A stretch of 64,000 nucleotides of DNA from Sphingorhabdus sp. EL138 (GCF_945890115.1 NZ_CAMDCK010000013.1:1-64000); one strand, 5' to 3'. Shown: positions 47,679 to 57,982, counted from the stretch's first letter. Notes: a model not told the origin generated them from the letters alone. Numbers and translations: made by a program.

Positions 47679-47708
47679 CTTGAAACTTTGCTTGCCCACG
47701 CCGATGTA
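47679..47708 (+). promoter_or_regulatory. Sigma-32 (RpoH)-type promoter of clpP
   Basis: CTTGAAA at 47679-47685 and CCGATGTA at 47701-47708 match the heat-shock consensus (CTTGAAA, then CYTATNT-like) with 15 bp between. It lies 38-68 bp upstream of the clpP start, an expected heat-shock regulon gene. The prediction is by eye. Confidence 0.6.
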
Positions 47709-47746
47709 GGCGGTAACGCATAAACATAACATCTTAGAGGTATTTC

Positions 47747-48379
47747 ATGCACGTTCCTTTTGATCCTGTCCAAGCATTGGTCCCCGTCGTTATCGAGCAA
47801 TCGAACCGTGGGGAGCGCAGCTGGGACATTTTTTCGCGGCTTTTGCGCGAACGGATCATTTTCGTGACGGGCGAAGTGGAGGACAATATGGCCTCCGTCA
47901 TCACGGCGCAGCTGTTGTTTCTCGAATCGGACAATCCGAAGAAAGACATCTGGATGTACATAAACTCGCCGGGCGGTGTGGTCACTGCGGGCATGGCGAT
48001 CCACGACACGATGCAATATATCCGTCCGAAAGTCGGCACCGTATGCATCGGGCAGGCGGCTTCGATGGGCAGTTTTCTGCTTGCGGCGGGGGAGCCTGGC
48101 ATGCGCGTTGCTTTGACCAATTCCCGTATCATGGTGCATCAGCCTTCCGGCGGCGCGCGCGGCATGGCGTCGGATATCCAGATTCAGGCCAACGAAATCC
48201 TGCGTATTCGCAAGCGGATGAATGACCTATATGCAAAATATACTGGTAAACCATTGAAGGATATCGAAAAAGCGATGGATCGCGATACCTTCCTTGAAGC
48301 AGATGAAGCAAAGGCATTTGGCCTTGTGGACGAGGTGTTCGACAAACGCCCAGCCAATGCAGAAGCGGACGCAAGCTGA
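47747..48379 (+). CDS. clpP: ATP-dependent Clp protease proteolytic subunit
   Basis: 210-residue serine protease ClpP. The catalytic triad is visible: Ser in [17 protein letters not shown], His in [11 protein letters not shown] and Asp in [14 protein letters not shown] (DRDTF). It forms the tetradecameric chamber used with ClpX and ClpA. RBS TAGAGG precedes the ATG. It is followed by clpX and preceded by tig. Confidence 0.97.
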   Translation: MHVPFDPVQALVPVVIEQSNRGERSWDIFSRLLRERIIFVTGEVEDNMASVITAQLLFLESDNPKKDIWMYINSPGGVVTAGMAIHDTMQYIRPKVGTVCIGQAASMGSFLLAAGEPGMRVALTNSRIMVHQPSGGARGMASDIQIQANEILRIRKRMNDLYAKYTGKPLKDIEKAMDRDTFLEADEAKAFGLVDEVFDKRPANAEADAS

Positions 48380-48512
48380 CCTATCGTCGATTAAATTCTT
48401 AAATTTGCCGTGATGGCATGGTCCATATTGGGCTATTGCCAAATCGGAGCGCATCTTTAGGATGTGGTTTCAATAAGGTGCGTTTGAAATTGGCGCGCAA
48501 GCAGGACATATC

Positions 48513-49784
48513 ATGACGAAGTTGAGCGGTTCCGATACAAAAAGCACCCTTTATTGCTCCTTCTGCGGAAAATCGCAGCATGAAGTGCGCAAGCTAATTG
48601 CTGGCCCCACTGTGTTCATCTGTGATGAATGCGTGGAACTTTGCAATGATATCATTCGCGAAGAAACAAAGGGCGCGTTGAACGGCCGTAAAGAAGGCGA
48701 AGTGCCAACACCGCGGGAAATCTGCGAGGTATTGGACGACTATGTCATTGGTCAGCCGCAGGCAAAGCGCGTATTGTCGGTTGCCGTACATAACCATTAT
48801 AAACGCCTCAACCATGGCGCAAAGGGCGCGGATGTTGAACTGGCGAAGTCCAACATCCTGCTTGTCGGCCCCACAGGTTGCGGCAAGACATTGTTGGCGC
48901 AGACGCTGGCTAAGACCTTCGACGTGCCGTTTACGATGGCAGACGCGACGACATTGACGGAGGCCGGCTATGTCGGTGAAGATGTCGAGAATATCATTCT
49001 GAAGTTGCTTCAAGCCTCCGATTATAATGTCGAAAAGGCGCAGCGCGGCATCGTCTATATCGACGAAATAGACAAGATCAGCCGCAAGGCCGAAAATCCC
49101 TCCATCACCCGCGATGTTAGCGGCGAGGGCGTTCAGCAGGCGTTGCTCAAGCTCATGGAAGGCACAACGGCCAGCGTCCCGCCACAGGGCGGCCGCAAGC
49201 ATCCGCAGCAAGAATTTCTGCAGGTCGATACAACGAACATCCTGTTCATCTGTGGCGGTGCCTTTGCCGGACTTGAAAAGATTATTTCAAACCGTCTTGA
49301 AGGCAAGTCGATTGGTTTTGGCGCGCATGTCGCCGACCCGGACGAGCGTCGTACCGGGGAAATCCTCAAGCAGGTCGAACCTGAAGACCTTTTGAAATTT
49401 GGTCTCATCCCGGAATTCGTCGGACGATTGCCGGTAACCGCCACGCTTGAAGACCTCGACATCGCGGCTTTGGTGAAGATTCTGTCAGAACCAAAGAACG
49501 CGCTGGTGAAGCAATATCGCAAGTTGTTTGAAATGGAAGATGTCGGCCTAAGCTTCACCGATGATGCGTTGGAAGCCATCGCCAAAAAGGCGATTGAACG
49601 CAAAACCGGTGCGCGTGGGCTGCGGTCCATTCTTGAGGCAATTTTGCTGGATACGATGTTCGACCTGCCGACCTATGACGGCGTGGACGAGGTTGTGGTC
49701 GACAAGGACGTGGTCGAGGGTCGCAAGACCCCCGTTTTGGTCTATGCCAAGTCTGCCAAGGCCAGCAAAGAGGATGCGGCCTAA
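48513..49784 (+). CDS. clpX: ATP-dependent Clp protease ATP-binding subunit ClpX
   Basis: 423-residue AAA+ unfoldase. An N-terminal zinc-binding domain with four cysteines ([12 protein letters not shown] and [10 protein letters not shown]), Walker [13 protein letters not shown], Walker [12 protein letters not shown], the pore loop GYVGEDVEN and the IGF loop region. It delivers ssrA-tagged and cell-cycle substrates to ClpP. Full length. Confidence 0.97.
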   Translation: MTKLSGSDTKSTLYCSFCGKSQHEVRKLIAGPTVFICDECVELCNDIIREETKGALNGRKEGEVPTPREICEVLDDYVIGQPQAKRVLSVAVHNHYKRLNHGAKGADVELAKSNILLVGPTGCGKTLLAQTLAKTFDVPFTMADATTLTEAGYVGEDVENIILKLLQASDYNVEKAQRGIVYIDEIDKISRKAENPSITRDVSGEGVQQALLKLMEGTTASVPPQGGRKHPQQEFLQVDTTNILFICGGAFAGLEKIISNRLEGKSIGFGAHVADPDERRTGEILKQVEPEDLLKFGLIPEFVGRLPVTATLEDLDIAALVKILSEPKNALVKQYRKLFEMEDVGLSFTDDALEAIAKKAIERKTGARGLRSILEAILLDTMFDLPTYDGVDEVVVDKDVVEGRKTPVLVYAKSAKASKEDAA

Positions 49785-50048
49785 CCTAGGGTCAGGTCAC
49801 TGTGGCAAACGTGCCACATTGGCCGATAAAATAAACAAAAATGCTGCTGTGCACAATTTGGTGCAACGCAAAACTTTGCTTGTGCAGCGCACTCAGCTAA
49901 TCGCGTCTCGTCCGTGGGACTGACTGTCATTTTACTGACTTTTTCAGGTTTCAAGGGGAGCGCAGGGTCCTTTTCGTCCGCGTGATTCGCACTTGTTGCG
50001 CGAGGGTGTCGAAATGTCAGAACCAGAATTTCTCAAAGGGGTTTATCT
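49785..50048. other. Promoter region of the Oar-like receptor
   Basis: 264 bp between clpX and the receptor gene. No gene or clear terminator hairpin is seen. A partial copy of the TAGGGTCAGG repeat lies at about 49787. Confidence 0.4.
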
Positions 50049-53000
50049 ATGCAAGTTCGTTTTTATCTAGCCGCTAGCGCCGCCGCATTGTCGGTGGCTT
50101 CAGTTTTCGCCACGCCTGCGTTCGCGCAAGAGACCACTTCATCTGTTCGTGGAACCGTTGAAAGCGATACCGGCCCAGTTGCTGGTGCGACTGTTACGAT
50201 TGTCCATGAGCCATCGGGCACGACATCGACAAGCACGACCGACAACTCTGGCAACTTCAGCGCAAGCGGTCTGCGTATTGGCGGCCCATTCACAGTGAGT
50301 ATTAACGCAAGCGGTTACGAGACTGCTCAGGTGACTGACCTATCCTTGAGCGCGGGTGAAAGCTTTCGTCTTCCGGTTGTTCTTCAAACACAACAAGAGA
50401 TCGTAGTTACCGCCTCTGCTCTTCGCGGTGCGACCGAGACAAGCACCGGACCAATATCCGCTTTTAACCGTGAAGATATTGAGGGTGTTGCGTCGATTAA
50501 CCGTGATATTCGCGATGTCGCACGCCGCGATCCATTTGTAACTATTGACCTTTCGAACAGCCGTACAATTGAAGTCGCTGGTCAAAATGGCCGCTTAAAT
50601 CGTTTCTCTGTTGACGGCGTTCAGTTCTCCGATGATTTTGGCTTGAATAACGGCGGCTTGCCTACCTCGCGCGGTCCTGTGCCGTTTGACGCAATTGAAC
50701 AGCTTTCTGTTAAAGTGGCACCTTTCGACATTTCAGAGGGCGACTTTCAGGGCGGCGCAATTAACGTCGTTCTTAGGTCTGGCGGTAACAACTTCTCCGG
50801 TTCGGCTTTCTATACTTACACAGACGAACGTCTGACGGGCGACAAAACGCGTGATCGCCAAGTCGCATTGAAATTTGACTCAAAGCAATATGGCGGCATC
50901 ATTTCGGGACCAATTGTGAAGGACAAGCTGTTCTTTATGTTTGGATATGAAAAAACGAAGGAATCGGATCCTTTTGATGACGGTGTAGGCGCTGGCTATT
51001 CCAACCAAGTTCCAGGCATAACACAGGCGCAAATTGATCAAATTAGTTCGGTCGCGAAGTCCGTTTATAGCTATGACACGCTTGGGCAGATCCAAAACGC
51101 CGTTGAAGAAGACGAAAAATACGTTGCCAAATTGGATTGGAACATAAGCGATGACCATCGCGCGTCGCTTACCTATATCCGGAACGTTGGTACGCAGCAG
51201 TTCCAGCAGAACACTTTTACGACCCCGCCTTTCGCGCTGGGATTGTTCTCGAATGGCTATGAACTGGGAGAAGAAGTCAATTCGGGCGTGTTCCAGTTGA
51301 ATTCTCAATGGACCGATACATTCTCTACTGAAGTACGTGCATCTTATAGAGATTACAATCGTGATCAGACACCATTCGGTGGTCGTGAATTTCCGCAATT
51401 TGAAGTTTGTCTTGATCCGACGTCGGTGACGAACGTCGGCACTAACACCTTTATCGCTTGTGGCGGATCGCGCGTTTTCTTCGGGCCTGACGTCAGCCGT
51501 CAGTCGAATGATTTGAATACTGATAACCTCTCAATCGATTTCACCGCTCGTAAAGACGCAGGCAGCCACCAGATCAAGGCAACCTTCGGCTATTCAGAAA
51601 TCAATACCTTCAACCTCTTCCTGCAACGGTCGTTGGGCGATTATTATTTCGACTCTCTTGCGGATTTCCAAAATCGCGTTGCAAGTCGCGTGCGCTTTGG
51701 TGCTGCGGTTCCGAGCTTAGATGCGAGTAACGCTGCAGCTAACTTTAAGAGCCGCGCCTATACTTTCGGTATTCAGGATGATTGGGAAGTGTTTCCCGGT
51801 CTGGAAATGAACATCGGGTTCCGTTATGATTTGTACGAAAACCCAACGTCTGTTCCGCTAAATTCCAACTTCCTGACGCGCCAAGGTTTCGCCAATACCA
51901 ACACGTTCAATGGCGAAGGCGTGTTCCAACCGCGCTTTGGTTTCAACTGGCAAGCAACAGACCGCTTGGTTGTTCGCGGCGGGATCGGCATTTTTGCAGG
52001 TGGAACGCCAGATGTGTTCTTGTCGAACAGCTATTCGAACACTGGTCAGCGGACCAATGCGATCGATATTCAGCGGAGCACGGCGGCCGCAACCTGTAAC
52101 GTATCACCAGCTGACCCTGCATTGTGCGCAGCAGCTTTGACTGGTGTGAACGGCGTTATTCCTGGAGCAGTGAAGACTTTCGTGGCTACCAACACGGCGT
52201 CACTGGCTGCTGCACCTGTCAATGCAATTGCGCAGGATATTGCAACTGCCCGTCAGGCACGCGCAACGCTCTCGCTCAATTACGATGCAGACCTTGGACC
52301 GCTTGGCGATGGCTGGTTATTTGGTGTTGACGCTTTGTACGGCAATGTCATTGAAGCGTATCAGTGGACCGATGCGCGTTCAGTAAGCATCGGTACACTT
52401 CCTGATGGGCGGCCCCGTTATGCGCCATTGGGCGGTATCTCCACGACCAACCAAGATTTGTTGATGACCAACGAACAACAAGGCCGCTCCTATGTTGGCG
52501 TGGCGCGGGTTTCAAAGTCTTGGGATTGGGGGCTTTCGATTGACGCGAGCTACACACGTTCAGACGTGAAAGACACCAATGCTATCACGTCTGCAACGGC
52601 AGGGTCGCTTTATTCAAACAACGCTTTTGCAAATCCAAACTTCGCTGCCTACGGCACTTCGATCTATCAGATCAAAGACCAATGGAAATTTGGCGTCGAT
52701 TTCAACAGAGCGTTCTTTGGTGAAAATAAAACGCGTTTGTCCTTGTTCGGTGAATATCGTTCGGGCCGACCATACAGCCTGACGATGAATGACCAAACAA
52801 ACCGCTCCGCCGTTTTCGGCACAGTAGGGAATGGTGCACGTCATTTGCTCTATGTTCCAACCGTTGGGGATACCCGCGTTTCGTTTGATACCGTAGCCAA
52901 TGAAACTAAGTTCAACGACCTTGTCGGTCAGTTGGGAATTGCCAAGTATCGCGGAAAGATCATTGGCAAGAATACCCAAATGTCGCCTGATTTCTTCAAG

Positions 53001-53333
53001 ATCGACCTCTCGTTGAGCCAAGAGCTTCCCCTTTTCGTTGGAAATTCGAAGCTGCGGTTGTTTGCCGATATCGAAAACGTGCTGAACATGATCAATAAGG
53101 ATTGGGGTTCATTGCGTCAGGTATCGTTCCCACAAACGGCTGCTTTGGTCTCTGTTCAGTGCCTAAGCGCTCCTGTTGCGACAGGGACAGCGGCAGGTAC
53201 TGGCGTTGCCAACACTGCTTCGACACAAAATTGTGCACAGTTTCGTTACTCCAGCGTGAACGCGCCAAACGAAGCATTGGTTACGCGTCAGTCTCTTTAC
53301 GGCATCCGCGTTGGCGTGAAGGTTAGCTTCTAA
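50049..53333 (+). CDS. Oar-like TonB-dependent receptor with carboxypeptidase-regulatory domain
   Basis: 1094-residue outer membrane protein. The signal peptide ends at ATPAFAQ (about residue 26). A CarboxypepD_reg-like beta-sandwich (VRGTVESDTGPVAGATVTIV, residues 33-110) precedes the plug domain (IVVTASALRGATETSTGPIS, GGAINVVLRSGGN). A large barrel follows with the C-terminal LYGIRVGVKVSF. Oar-type proteins in sphingomonads are abundant surface receptors; the ligand is unknown. A strong terminator follows. Confidence 0.9.
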   Translation: MQVRFYLAASAAALSVASVFATPAFAQETTSSVRGTVESDTGPVAGATVTIVHEPSGTTSTSTTDNSGNFSASGLRIGGPFTVSINASGYETAQVTDLSLSAGESFRLPVVLQTQQEIVVTASALRGATETSTGPISAFNREDIEGVASINRDIRDVARRDPFVTIDLSNSRTIEVAGQNGRLNRFSVDGVQFSDDFGLNNGGLPTSRGPVPFDAIEQLSVKVAPFDISEGDFQGGAINVVLRSGGNNFSGSAFYTYTDERLTGDKTRDRQVALKFDSKQYGGIISGPIVKDKLFFMFGYEKTKESDPFDDGVGAGYSNQVPGITQAQIDQISSVAKSVYSYDTLGQIQNAVEEDEKYVAKLDWNISDDHRASLTYIRNVGTQQFQQNTFTTPPFALGLFSNGYELGEEVNSGVFQLNSQWTDTFSTEVRASYRDYNRDQTPFGGREFPQFEVCLDPTSVTNVGTNTFIACGGSRVFFGPDVSRQSNDLNTDNLSIDFTARKDAGSHQIKATFGYSEINTFNLFLQRSLGDYYFDSLADFQNRVASRVRFGAAVPSLDASNAAANFKSRAYTFGIQDDWEVFPGLEMNIGFRYDLYENPTSVPLNSNFLTRQGFANTNTFNGEGVFQPRFGFNWQATDRLVVRGGIGIFAGGTPDVFLSNSYSNTGQRTNAIDIQRSTAAATCNVSPADPALCAAALTGVNGVIPGAVKTFVATNTASLAAAPVNAIAQDIATARQARATLSLNYDADLGPLGDGWLFGVDALYGNVIEAYQWTDARSVSIGTLPDGRPRYAPLGGISTTNQDLLMTNEQQGRSYVGVARVSKSWDWGLSIDASYTRSDVKDTNAITSATAGSLYSNNAFANPNFAAYGTSIYQIKDQWKFGVDFNRAFFGENKTRLSLFGEYRSGRPYSLTMNDQTNRSAVFGTVGNGARHLLYVPTVGDTRVSFDTVANETKFNDLVGQLGIAKYRGKIIGKNTQMSPDFFKIDLSLSQELPLFVGNSKLRLFADIENVLNMINKDWGSLRQVSFPQTAALVSVQCLSAPVATGTAAGTGVANTASTQNCAQFRYSSVNAPNEALVTRQSLYGIRVGVKVSF

Positions 53334-53356
53334 GCTACCTCTAACCAAACCGAAAA

Positions 53357-53389
53357 ACAGGGCGGGGCTTCGGCTCCGCCCTTTTTTTA
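53357..53389 (+). terminator. Rho-independent terminator
   Basis: GGGCGGGGC-TTCG-GCTCCGCCC followed by a run of seven T. It ends the receptor transcript. The opposite gene mtgA ends within it. Confidence 0.9.
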
Positions 53390-54088
53390 TGTGTAGATGC
53401 AAGCGTCGAGGCCGTCACGTTTGACGACGCGGATGCGGGCGGAGATGCTGTTGCCATAGCGGCGGGTAAAGCCGCCCACGCCGTTGACTGCCCGCTTTTT
53501 GGGCAAGGGCAGGATTGCCGCTAGGCGCGCGGCCTCTATGCGGGTCAGGTTCTTGGCGGATTTCTTGTAATAACGCTGCGCACCGGCTTCTGCGCCATAG
53601 GTCCCGATGCCGGTCTCGGCGACGTTCAAATACACTTCCATGATCCGGCGCTTGCCCCAGATCTTTTCGATCAGGAACGTGAAATACACCTCAGGCACTT
53701 TGCGTAGATAGCGGGTCCAACCGGACCCTTGCCAGAGGAATACATTTTTCGCGGTCTGCTGGCTTATGGTCGACCCACCACGCATACGGCCACCCTGCTG
53801 GTTACGCGCCAAGGCTTTTTCAATGGCGTCGCGGTCAAAGCCGTCATGGCTGCAATATTTACCGTCCTCTGCGGCGATCACTGCACGCACAAGGTTCGGC
53901 GAAATGTCGGAAAGGGGGGTCCAGTCGCGTTTGGCGCCGTTGCTGTCGAATAACATCGTCAACGTCGTCGGGACAGGGACCACGGCATAGACGGCGGTAA
54001 GCGCGACGGTGCCCCCAATGAAGTACAGTGCGCCCTTAAAGCTGGAACGAAGGACACGGGCGGAAAACGAACGCTTGGTTTTTGTCAT
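53387..54088 (-). CDS. mtgA: Monofunctional biosynthetic peptidoglycan transglycosylase
   Basis: 233-residue GT51 family enzyme that polymerises lipid II into glycan strands. N-terminal membrane anchor (GALYFIGGTVALTAVYAVV). Catalytic Glu in AAEDGKYCSHDGFDRDAI, then GGSTISQQTAKNVFLW and a second Glu in EVYLNVAETGIGTYGAEAGA. The ATG at 54088 is used; the longer frame begins at TTG. Confidence 0.93.
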   Translation of the reverse strand: MTKTKRSFSARVLRSSFKGALYFIGGTVALTAVYAVVPVPTTLTMLFDSNGAKRDWTPLSDISPNLVRAVIAAEDGKYCSHDGFDRDAIEKALARNQQGGRMRGGSTISQQTAKNVFLWQGSGWTRYLRKVPEVYFTFLIEKIWGKRRIMEVYLNVAETGIGTYGAEAGAQRYYKKSAKNLTRIEAARLAAILPLPKKRAVNGVGGFTRRYGNSISARIRVVKRDGLDACIYT

Positions 54089-54139
54089 AGCCAAAAACTA
54101 GCGCAGTGTTTTCCGCCCGTCACCTATTTTTACAGATAG

Positions 54140-55045
54140 TTAATATGCGAGCAGTAGCCGTTTTTCGCCCGCAATGCGCAACATAGCCTTTTGCAGTTTT
54201 TCAAAAGCGCGCACTTCGATCTGGCGCACACGCTCTCGGCTAACGCTGAAGGTCTGGCTGAGTTCTTCCAGAGTTTGCGGGTCTTCGATCAGGCGGCGCT
54301 GCGTTAATATGTGCTTCTCGCGTTCATTCAGGCTGCCCATCGCTTCGGATAACAAGGCATGGCGCATGTCACCTTCTTGTGCGTCGGCCACGCGCTCGTC
54401 TTGCAATGGCGTGTCATCGACCAACCAGTCTTGCCACTGGCCATCACCATCTTCACGCATGGGCACGTTGAGCGATGTATCACCGCCCATCGCCATGCGA
54501 CGGTTCATATTATTCACTTCTTCTTCGGAGACGCCAAGGTCCGTTGCGATTTTGCGCAATGCTTCTTGGTTTAGATCGCCGTCTTCAAAAGCCTGAAGAT
54601 TGTTTTTCATGCGGCGCAGGTTGAAGAAAAGCTTCTTCTGCGCGGCGGTGGTGCCGATTTTGACAAGGCTCCAGCTACGCAGGATAAATTCTTGCATCGA
54701 CGCGCGGATCCACCACATCGCGTAGGTCGCGAGACGGAAACCACGGTCGGGATCAAATTTCTTTACGCCCTGCATCAATCCGATATTCCCTTCGGAAATC
54801 AGCTCGGATACCGGCAGGCCGTAGCCGCGATAGCCCATTGCGATTTTCGATACGAGGCGGAGATGCGACGTGACCAGCTGTTCAGCCGCTTTGGTGTCAC
54901 CATGTTCTTGAAAGCGCTTGGCAAGCATATATTCTTGCTCAGGCTTGAGTATCGGAAATTTCCGAATTTCGCTTAGGTACCGATTTAGGCTCGCGTCCCC
55001 CCCAAGGGCAGGTATCGTAGCCGGAACATTCTTTTTAGCAGACAT
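54140..55045 (-). CDS. rpoH: RNA polymerase heat-shock sigma factor (sigma-32)
   Basis: 301-residue RpoH. Region 2 has YMLAKRFQEHGD, ELISEGNIGLMQGVKKFDPDR and RLATYAMWWIRASMQEFIL. The RpoH box QKKLFFNLRRMK is present, marking sigma-32 rather than housekeeping sigma. Region 4 has LEELSQTFSVSRERVRQIEVRA. Start ATG 55045 with RBS GAGGAAAAC. It likely drives the clpP promoter in this window. Alphaproteobacteria often have two RpoH copies. Confidence 0.95.
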   Translation of the reverse strand: MSAKKNVPATIPALGGDASLNRYLSEIRKFPILKPEQEYMLAKRFQEHGDTKAAEQLVTSHLRLVSKIAMGYRGYGLPVSELISEGNIGLMQGVKKFDPDRGFRLATYAMWWIRASMQEFILRSWSLVKIGTTAAQKKLFFNLRRMKNNLQAFEDGDLNQEALRKIATDLGVSEEEVNNMNRRMAMGGDTSLNVPMREDGDGQWQDWLVDDTPLQDERVADAQEGDMRHALLSEAMGSLNEREKHILTQRRLIEDPQTLEELSQTFSVSRERVRQIEVRAFEKLQKAMLRIAGEKRLLLAY

Positions 55046-55118
55046 GTTTTCCTCTTTCACTGTGCCTTCCTTCGGGCCTCATCAAGCACCCGATGGAAAA
55101 GCGTTCCCTTCGCCACTT

Positions 55119-56060
55119 TTATGACTGAAGCTTGCTTAACAGAAGCTGCATGTCTTCTGGTATACCGCATTCAAGCCGTAAAGTTCCGCCGGTGATGGGA
55201 TGAATAAACCCCAAAGAGGCCGCATGCAATGCCTGCCGGTCGAATTTGGCTTGATTTGGACCAATTTTATAGTGGTTTTGTCGATTAGAATATACGCCAT
55301 CGCCAATGAGCGGATGGCCGATATGCGCCATGTGCACCCGGACTTGATGCGTGCGTCCTGTTTCCAGCGTGCATTCGATCATCGCCGTTTTGGCAAAGGC
55401 CTCAACCATCCGGTAATGCGTGACGGCATGGCGTCCCTTTGATTCGGGTAGCACCGCCATTTTCTTTCGATTTGTAGTGGATCGGCCAATTTGTGTGCGG
55501 ACCGTGCCTGCAGGTGGTGCGGGAATGCCGTTTACGATCGCAATATATTTACGTTCGATGTCATGCGCGGCGAAGAGTTTCGCTAGCCCCTCATGCGCGG
55601 CATCGCTTTTGGCGACCACCAGAAGCCCAGATGTATCCTTGTCAATGCGGTGGACGATGCCGGGACGCTGCACCCCGCCAATGCCCGATAGATTACCCTG
55701 GCAATGGTGCAACAGCGCATTGACGAGAGTTCCATCGCTATGGCCCGCCGCAGGATGCACGACGAGCCCGGCGGGTTTATTAACGATGATCAGATGCTCA
55801 TCTTCAAAAACAACATCCAGTGCGATGTTCTGCGCTATTGCTGTGTCCGGTACTGGGGCAGGGACGATAAGCTCAAATGCCTGTCCCGTCATTTTTTTGC
55901 TGCCGGCGTCGGCAAAGGGCTGACCATTGATATGCAAAGCGGCATCGGCGATCAAAGCCTGAATGCGGGCACGCGAAAATTGCGGCAGTGCGGTGGCCAG
56001 CGCACTATCCAGCCGTCCCGCGCCCAAAACGCCTGTAAATGTGGTAATTTCCCCTGACAT
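55119..56060 (-). CDS. rluD: RluA-family pseudouridine synthase (RluD-like)
   Basis: 313-residue pseudouridine synthase. N-terminal S4 domain (RLDSALATALPQFSRARIQAL), catalytic Asp in VHRIDKDTSGLLVVAKS, and the C-terminal TGRTHQVRVHMAHIGHPLIGD. The family modifies 23S rRNA positions 1911, 1915, 1917. It is divergent from the JAMM gene, 16 bp between starts, and upstream of rpoH. Confidence 0.9.
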   Translation of the reverse strand: MSGEITTFTGVLGAGRLDSALATALPQFSRARIQALIADAALHINGQPFADAGSKKMTGQAFELIVPAPVPDTAIAQNIALDVVFEDEHLIIVNKPAGLVVHPAAGHSDGTLVNALLHHCQGNLSGIGGVQRPGIVHRIDKDTSGLLVVAKSDAAHEGLAKLFAAHDIERKYIAIVNGIPAPPAGTVRTQIGRSTTNRKKMAVLPESKGRHAVTHYRMVEAFAKTAMIECTLETGRTHQVRVHMAHIGHPLIGDGVYSNRQNHYKIGPNQAKFDRQALHAASLGFIHPITGGTLRLECGIPEDMQLLLSKLQS

Positions 56061-56076
56061 CGCATAGACATGGGAG

Positions 56077-56484
56077 ATGGCTTTACATTTATCAAGCAGC
56101 GACTGGCGACAACTTCTGGACTGGGCCGAAACGGCGGGGGATCATGAGTGCTGTGGTATATTGCGGGGGGCGGGGGATCGTGTCGCTGCGGTGGAGCTGG
56201 CACAGAATGTCGCGACCGATCCTGCTCACTATTTCGAAATCGATCCGGCCACATTGATCTCTACAGCTAAGGACGTGAGAAGTGGCGGAATTCCTGTGTT
56301 GGGATTTTTCCATTCGCACCCCAATGGACTGGCCGAGCCGTCCCTAACCGACGTCGCGCAAGCGGCACCCGATCAGCATATTTGGCTCATCATTGCCAAT
56401 CGCGCGATCACCGCATGGCAGCCTGTGGTTGTGGCCGCTCAAGTAACTGGATTTGCGCCCGTCACCTTATTGGTCGAGGGTTGA
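56077..56484 (+). CDS. JAMM/Mov34 metalloprotease-like protein
   Basis: 135-residue MPN+ (JAB) domain. It has the first Glu in HECCGIL, then the HSHP-x6-PS-x2-D zinc site in FFHSHPNGLAEPSLTD. Free-standing bacterial JAMM proteins cut isopeptide or peptide bonds, sometimes from ubiquitin-like sulfur carriers in cysteine or thiamin synthesis; no such carrier is nearby. It overlaps no gene and starts very near rluD on the other strand. Confidence 0.85.
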   Translation: MALHLSSSDWRQLLDWAETAGDHECCGILRGAGDRVAAVELAQNVATDPAHYFEIDPATLISTAKDVRSGGIPVLGFFHSHPNGLAEPSLTDVAQAAPDQHIWLIIANRAITAWQPVVVAAQVTGFAPVTLLVEG

Positions 56485-56548
56485 AACACCCGCCAACTGG
56501 GTCCATGAGCGGCGGCATGACGCCAGATACCATCAGGAATTTTACATA

Positions 56549-57190
56549 ATGTCCGAAGCCGAGATCGATTTTGCTAGCCTGCTGTGCTCGCGCTTATGCC
56601 ATGACCTATTGAGCCCTGTTGGCGCGATGAATAATGGCCTTGAGCTCTTGGCGGATGAGCATGATCCCGAAATGCGTCAACGGTGCATGGATTTGCTGGC
56701 GGAGAGTGCAAAGGCGGCGGCCGATAAGCTTAAGTTTTTCCGTTTGGCCTTTGGTGCCGCTGGCGGGTTTGGCGCCGAAGTTGATCCCAAAGAGGCAAAA
56801 TTGGTTATTGAACCATTGGTAACGTCAAGCGGACGCACCGCCCTTGAGTGGGCCGTGCCTGCGCAGATGATGCCTAAACGGGCCGTGAATATATTGCTGA
56901 ATCTCGTTCTGTTGGCCAATGAGGCGTTGGTCCGTGGCGGGACATTGTCCGTTGCTGCAGAAGCGCGCTCCGGTGAGCAGGAAATTGTCATTCGGGCGAG
57001 TGGACCAAAGCTCATAATGGATTCGGCCATTCGGGAGGCGCTAACTGGTCAGCTTGACCGGGCAGCTGTGGATTCGCGGACGGCTGCGGCATGGATGGCG
57101 CATACACTGGCCGTTCAAGGTGGGGGCATGTTGCAACTGGCAGAGTCCGATGCGGAACATCTGGTTATCGGCGCGCTTATCCGCGTTTAA
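56549..57190 (+). CDS. chpT: Histidine phosphotransferase ChpT
   Basis: 213-residue ChpT-like protein that transfers phosphate from hybrid kinase CckA to CtrA and CpdR in alphaproteobacterial cell-cycle control. The dimerisation helix carries LCSRLCHDLLSPVGAMNNGL with the phosphorylated His in the HDLL motif. A degenerate ATPase-like fold follows without an N-box, as in ChpT. The start ATG 56549 follows a stretch of non-family sequence. Confidence 0.85.
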   Translation: MSEAEIDFASLLCSRLCHDLLSPVGAMNNGLELLADEHDPEMRQRCMDLLAESAKAAADKLKFFRLAFGAAGGFGAEVDPKEAKLVIEPLVTSSGRTALEWAVPAQMMPKRAVNILLNLVLLANEALVRGGTLSVAAEARSGEQEIVIRASGPKLIMDSAIREALTGQLDRAAVDSRTAAAWMAHTLAVQGGGMLQLAESDAEHLVIGALIRV

Positions 57191-57191
57191 G

Positions 57192-57213
57192 CTTAGGGTC
57201 AGGACCACTTAAA
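57192..57213 (+). repeat. Copy of the TTAGGRTCAGG dispersed repeat after chpT
   Basis: CTTAGGGTCAGGACCACTT follows the chpT stop directly; compare 41933 and 30214. Confidence 0.5.
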
Positions 57214-57284
57214 TGCAGGACGCGGCGTAAAGAGTGTGCGGACCTGATATTGCACGTCGCTCCGGACTTACCTATGGTCTCGTC

Positions 57285-57977
57285 ATGACTATGATCTGGA
57301 ACCCATCACCCAATTTCGGCGAGCGTAGCCTGCCCATCAGCATGATCGTTCTGCACTATACCGGCATGCAGTCCGGCGCGGCTGCCATTAACTGGCTGGC
57401 GAACCCGGCGTCCAAGGTTTCGGCGCATTATGTGGTCGATGAAGATGGACAGTTGGTGTATATGGTGCGCGAAGAACAACGCGCCCAACATGCCGGACTT
57501 TCTTATTGGCGCGGCGTAACCGATTGCAACAGCGCCAGCATTGGCATTGAGATTGCCAATCCCGGTCACGAATTTGGCTATCGCCCGTTTCCTGAAGCGC
57601 AAATGGACACAGTCACCCAATTGGTTGCGGCCTTAGTTCGGACCTATGGTATTGAACCGCGCAACGTTGTGGGACACAGCGATGTTGCCCCGGCCCGCAA
57701 GGAAGATCCGGGCGAGTTGTTTGATTGGGAGCGGCTTGCCAAGCTTGGGCTTGCCATAAAACGGCCACGTGCAAATCTGGTTGATCCCGGTTGGTCCGAC
57801 GGCGCATTTCTTTTGGCGTTGGAGCGTTATGGCTATGGCATAGCCGATGGCCGAGCGGCCACAGTTGCATTTCAGCGACGATTTCGCCCCGAAAACATTG
57901 GCGGCGTAATCGACGGGGAATGTCGCGCGATCTTGTTCAGCTTGCTCTTGGCGGTTGAGGGCAGTTCTGTTATCTGA
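57285..57977 (+). CDS. N-acetylmuramoyl-L-alanine amidase (AmpD family)
   Basis: 230-residue zinc amidase cutting the MurNAc-L-Ala bond in anhydro-muropeptides or wall. Zinc ligands: His in IVLHYTGMQSG, His in VVGHSDVAPARKEDPG, and the Asp of the same loop. ASKVSAHYVVDEDG and CNSASIGIEIANPG are family motifs. The C-terminal helical region has the peptidoglycan-binding YGIADGRAATVAFQRRFRP. No signal peptide, so likely cytoplasmic recycling. Confidence 0.9.
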   Translation: MTMIWNPSPNFGERSLPISMIVLHYTGMQSGAAAINWLANPASKVSAHYVVDEDGQLVYMVREEQRAQHAGLSYWRGVTDCNSASIGIEIANPGHEFGYRPFPEAQMDTVTQLVAALVRTYGIEPRNVVGHSDVAPARKEDPGELFDWERLAKLGLAIKRPRANLVDPGWSDGAFLLALERYGYGIADGRAATVAFQRRFRPENIGGVIDGECRAILFSLLLAVEGSSVI

Positions 57978-57982
57978 CACTC

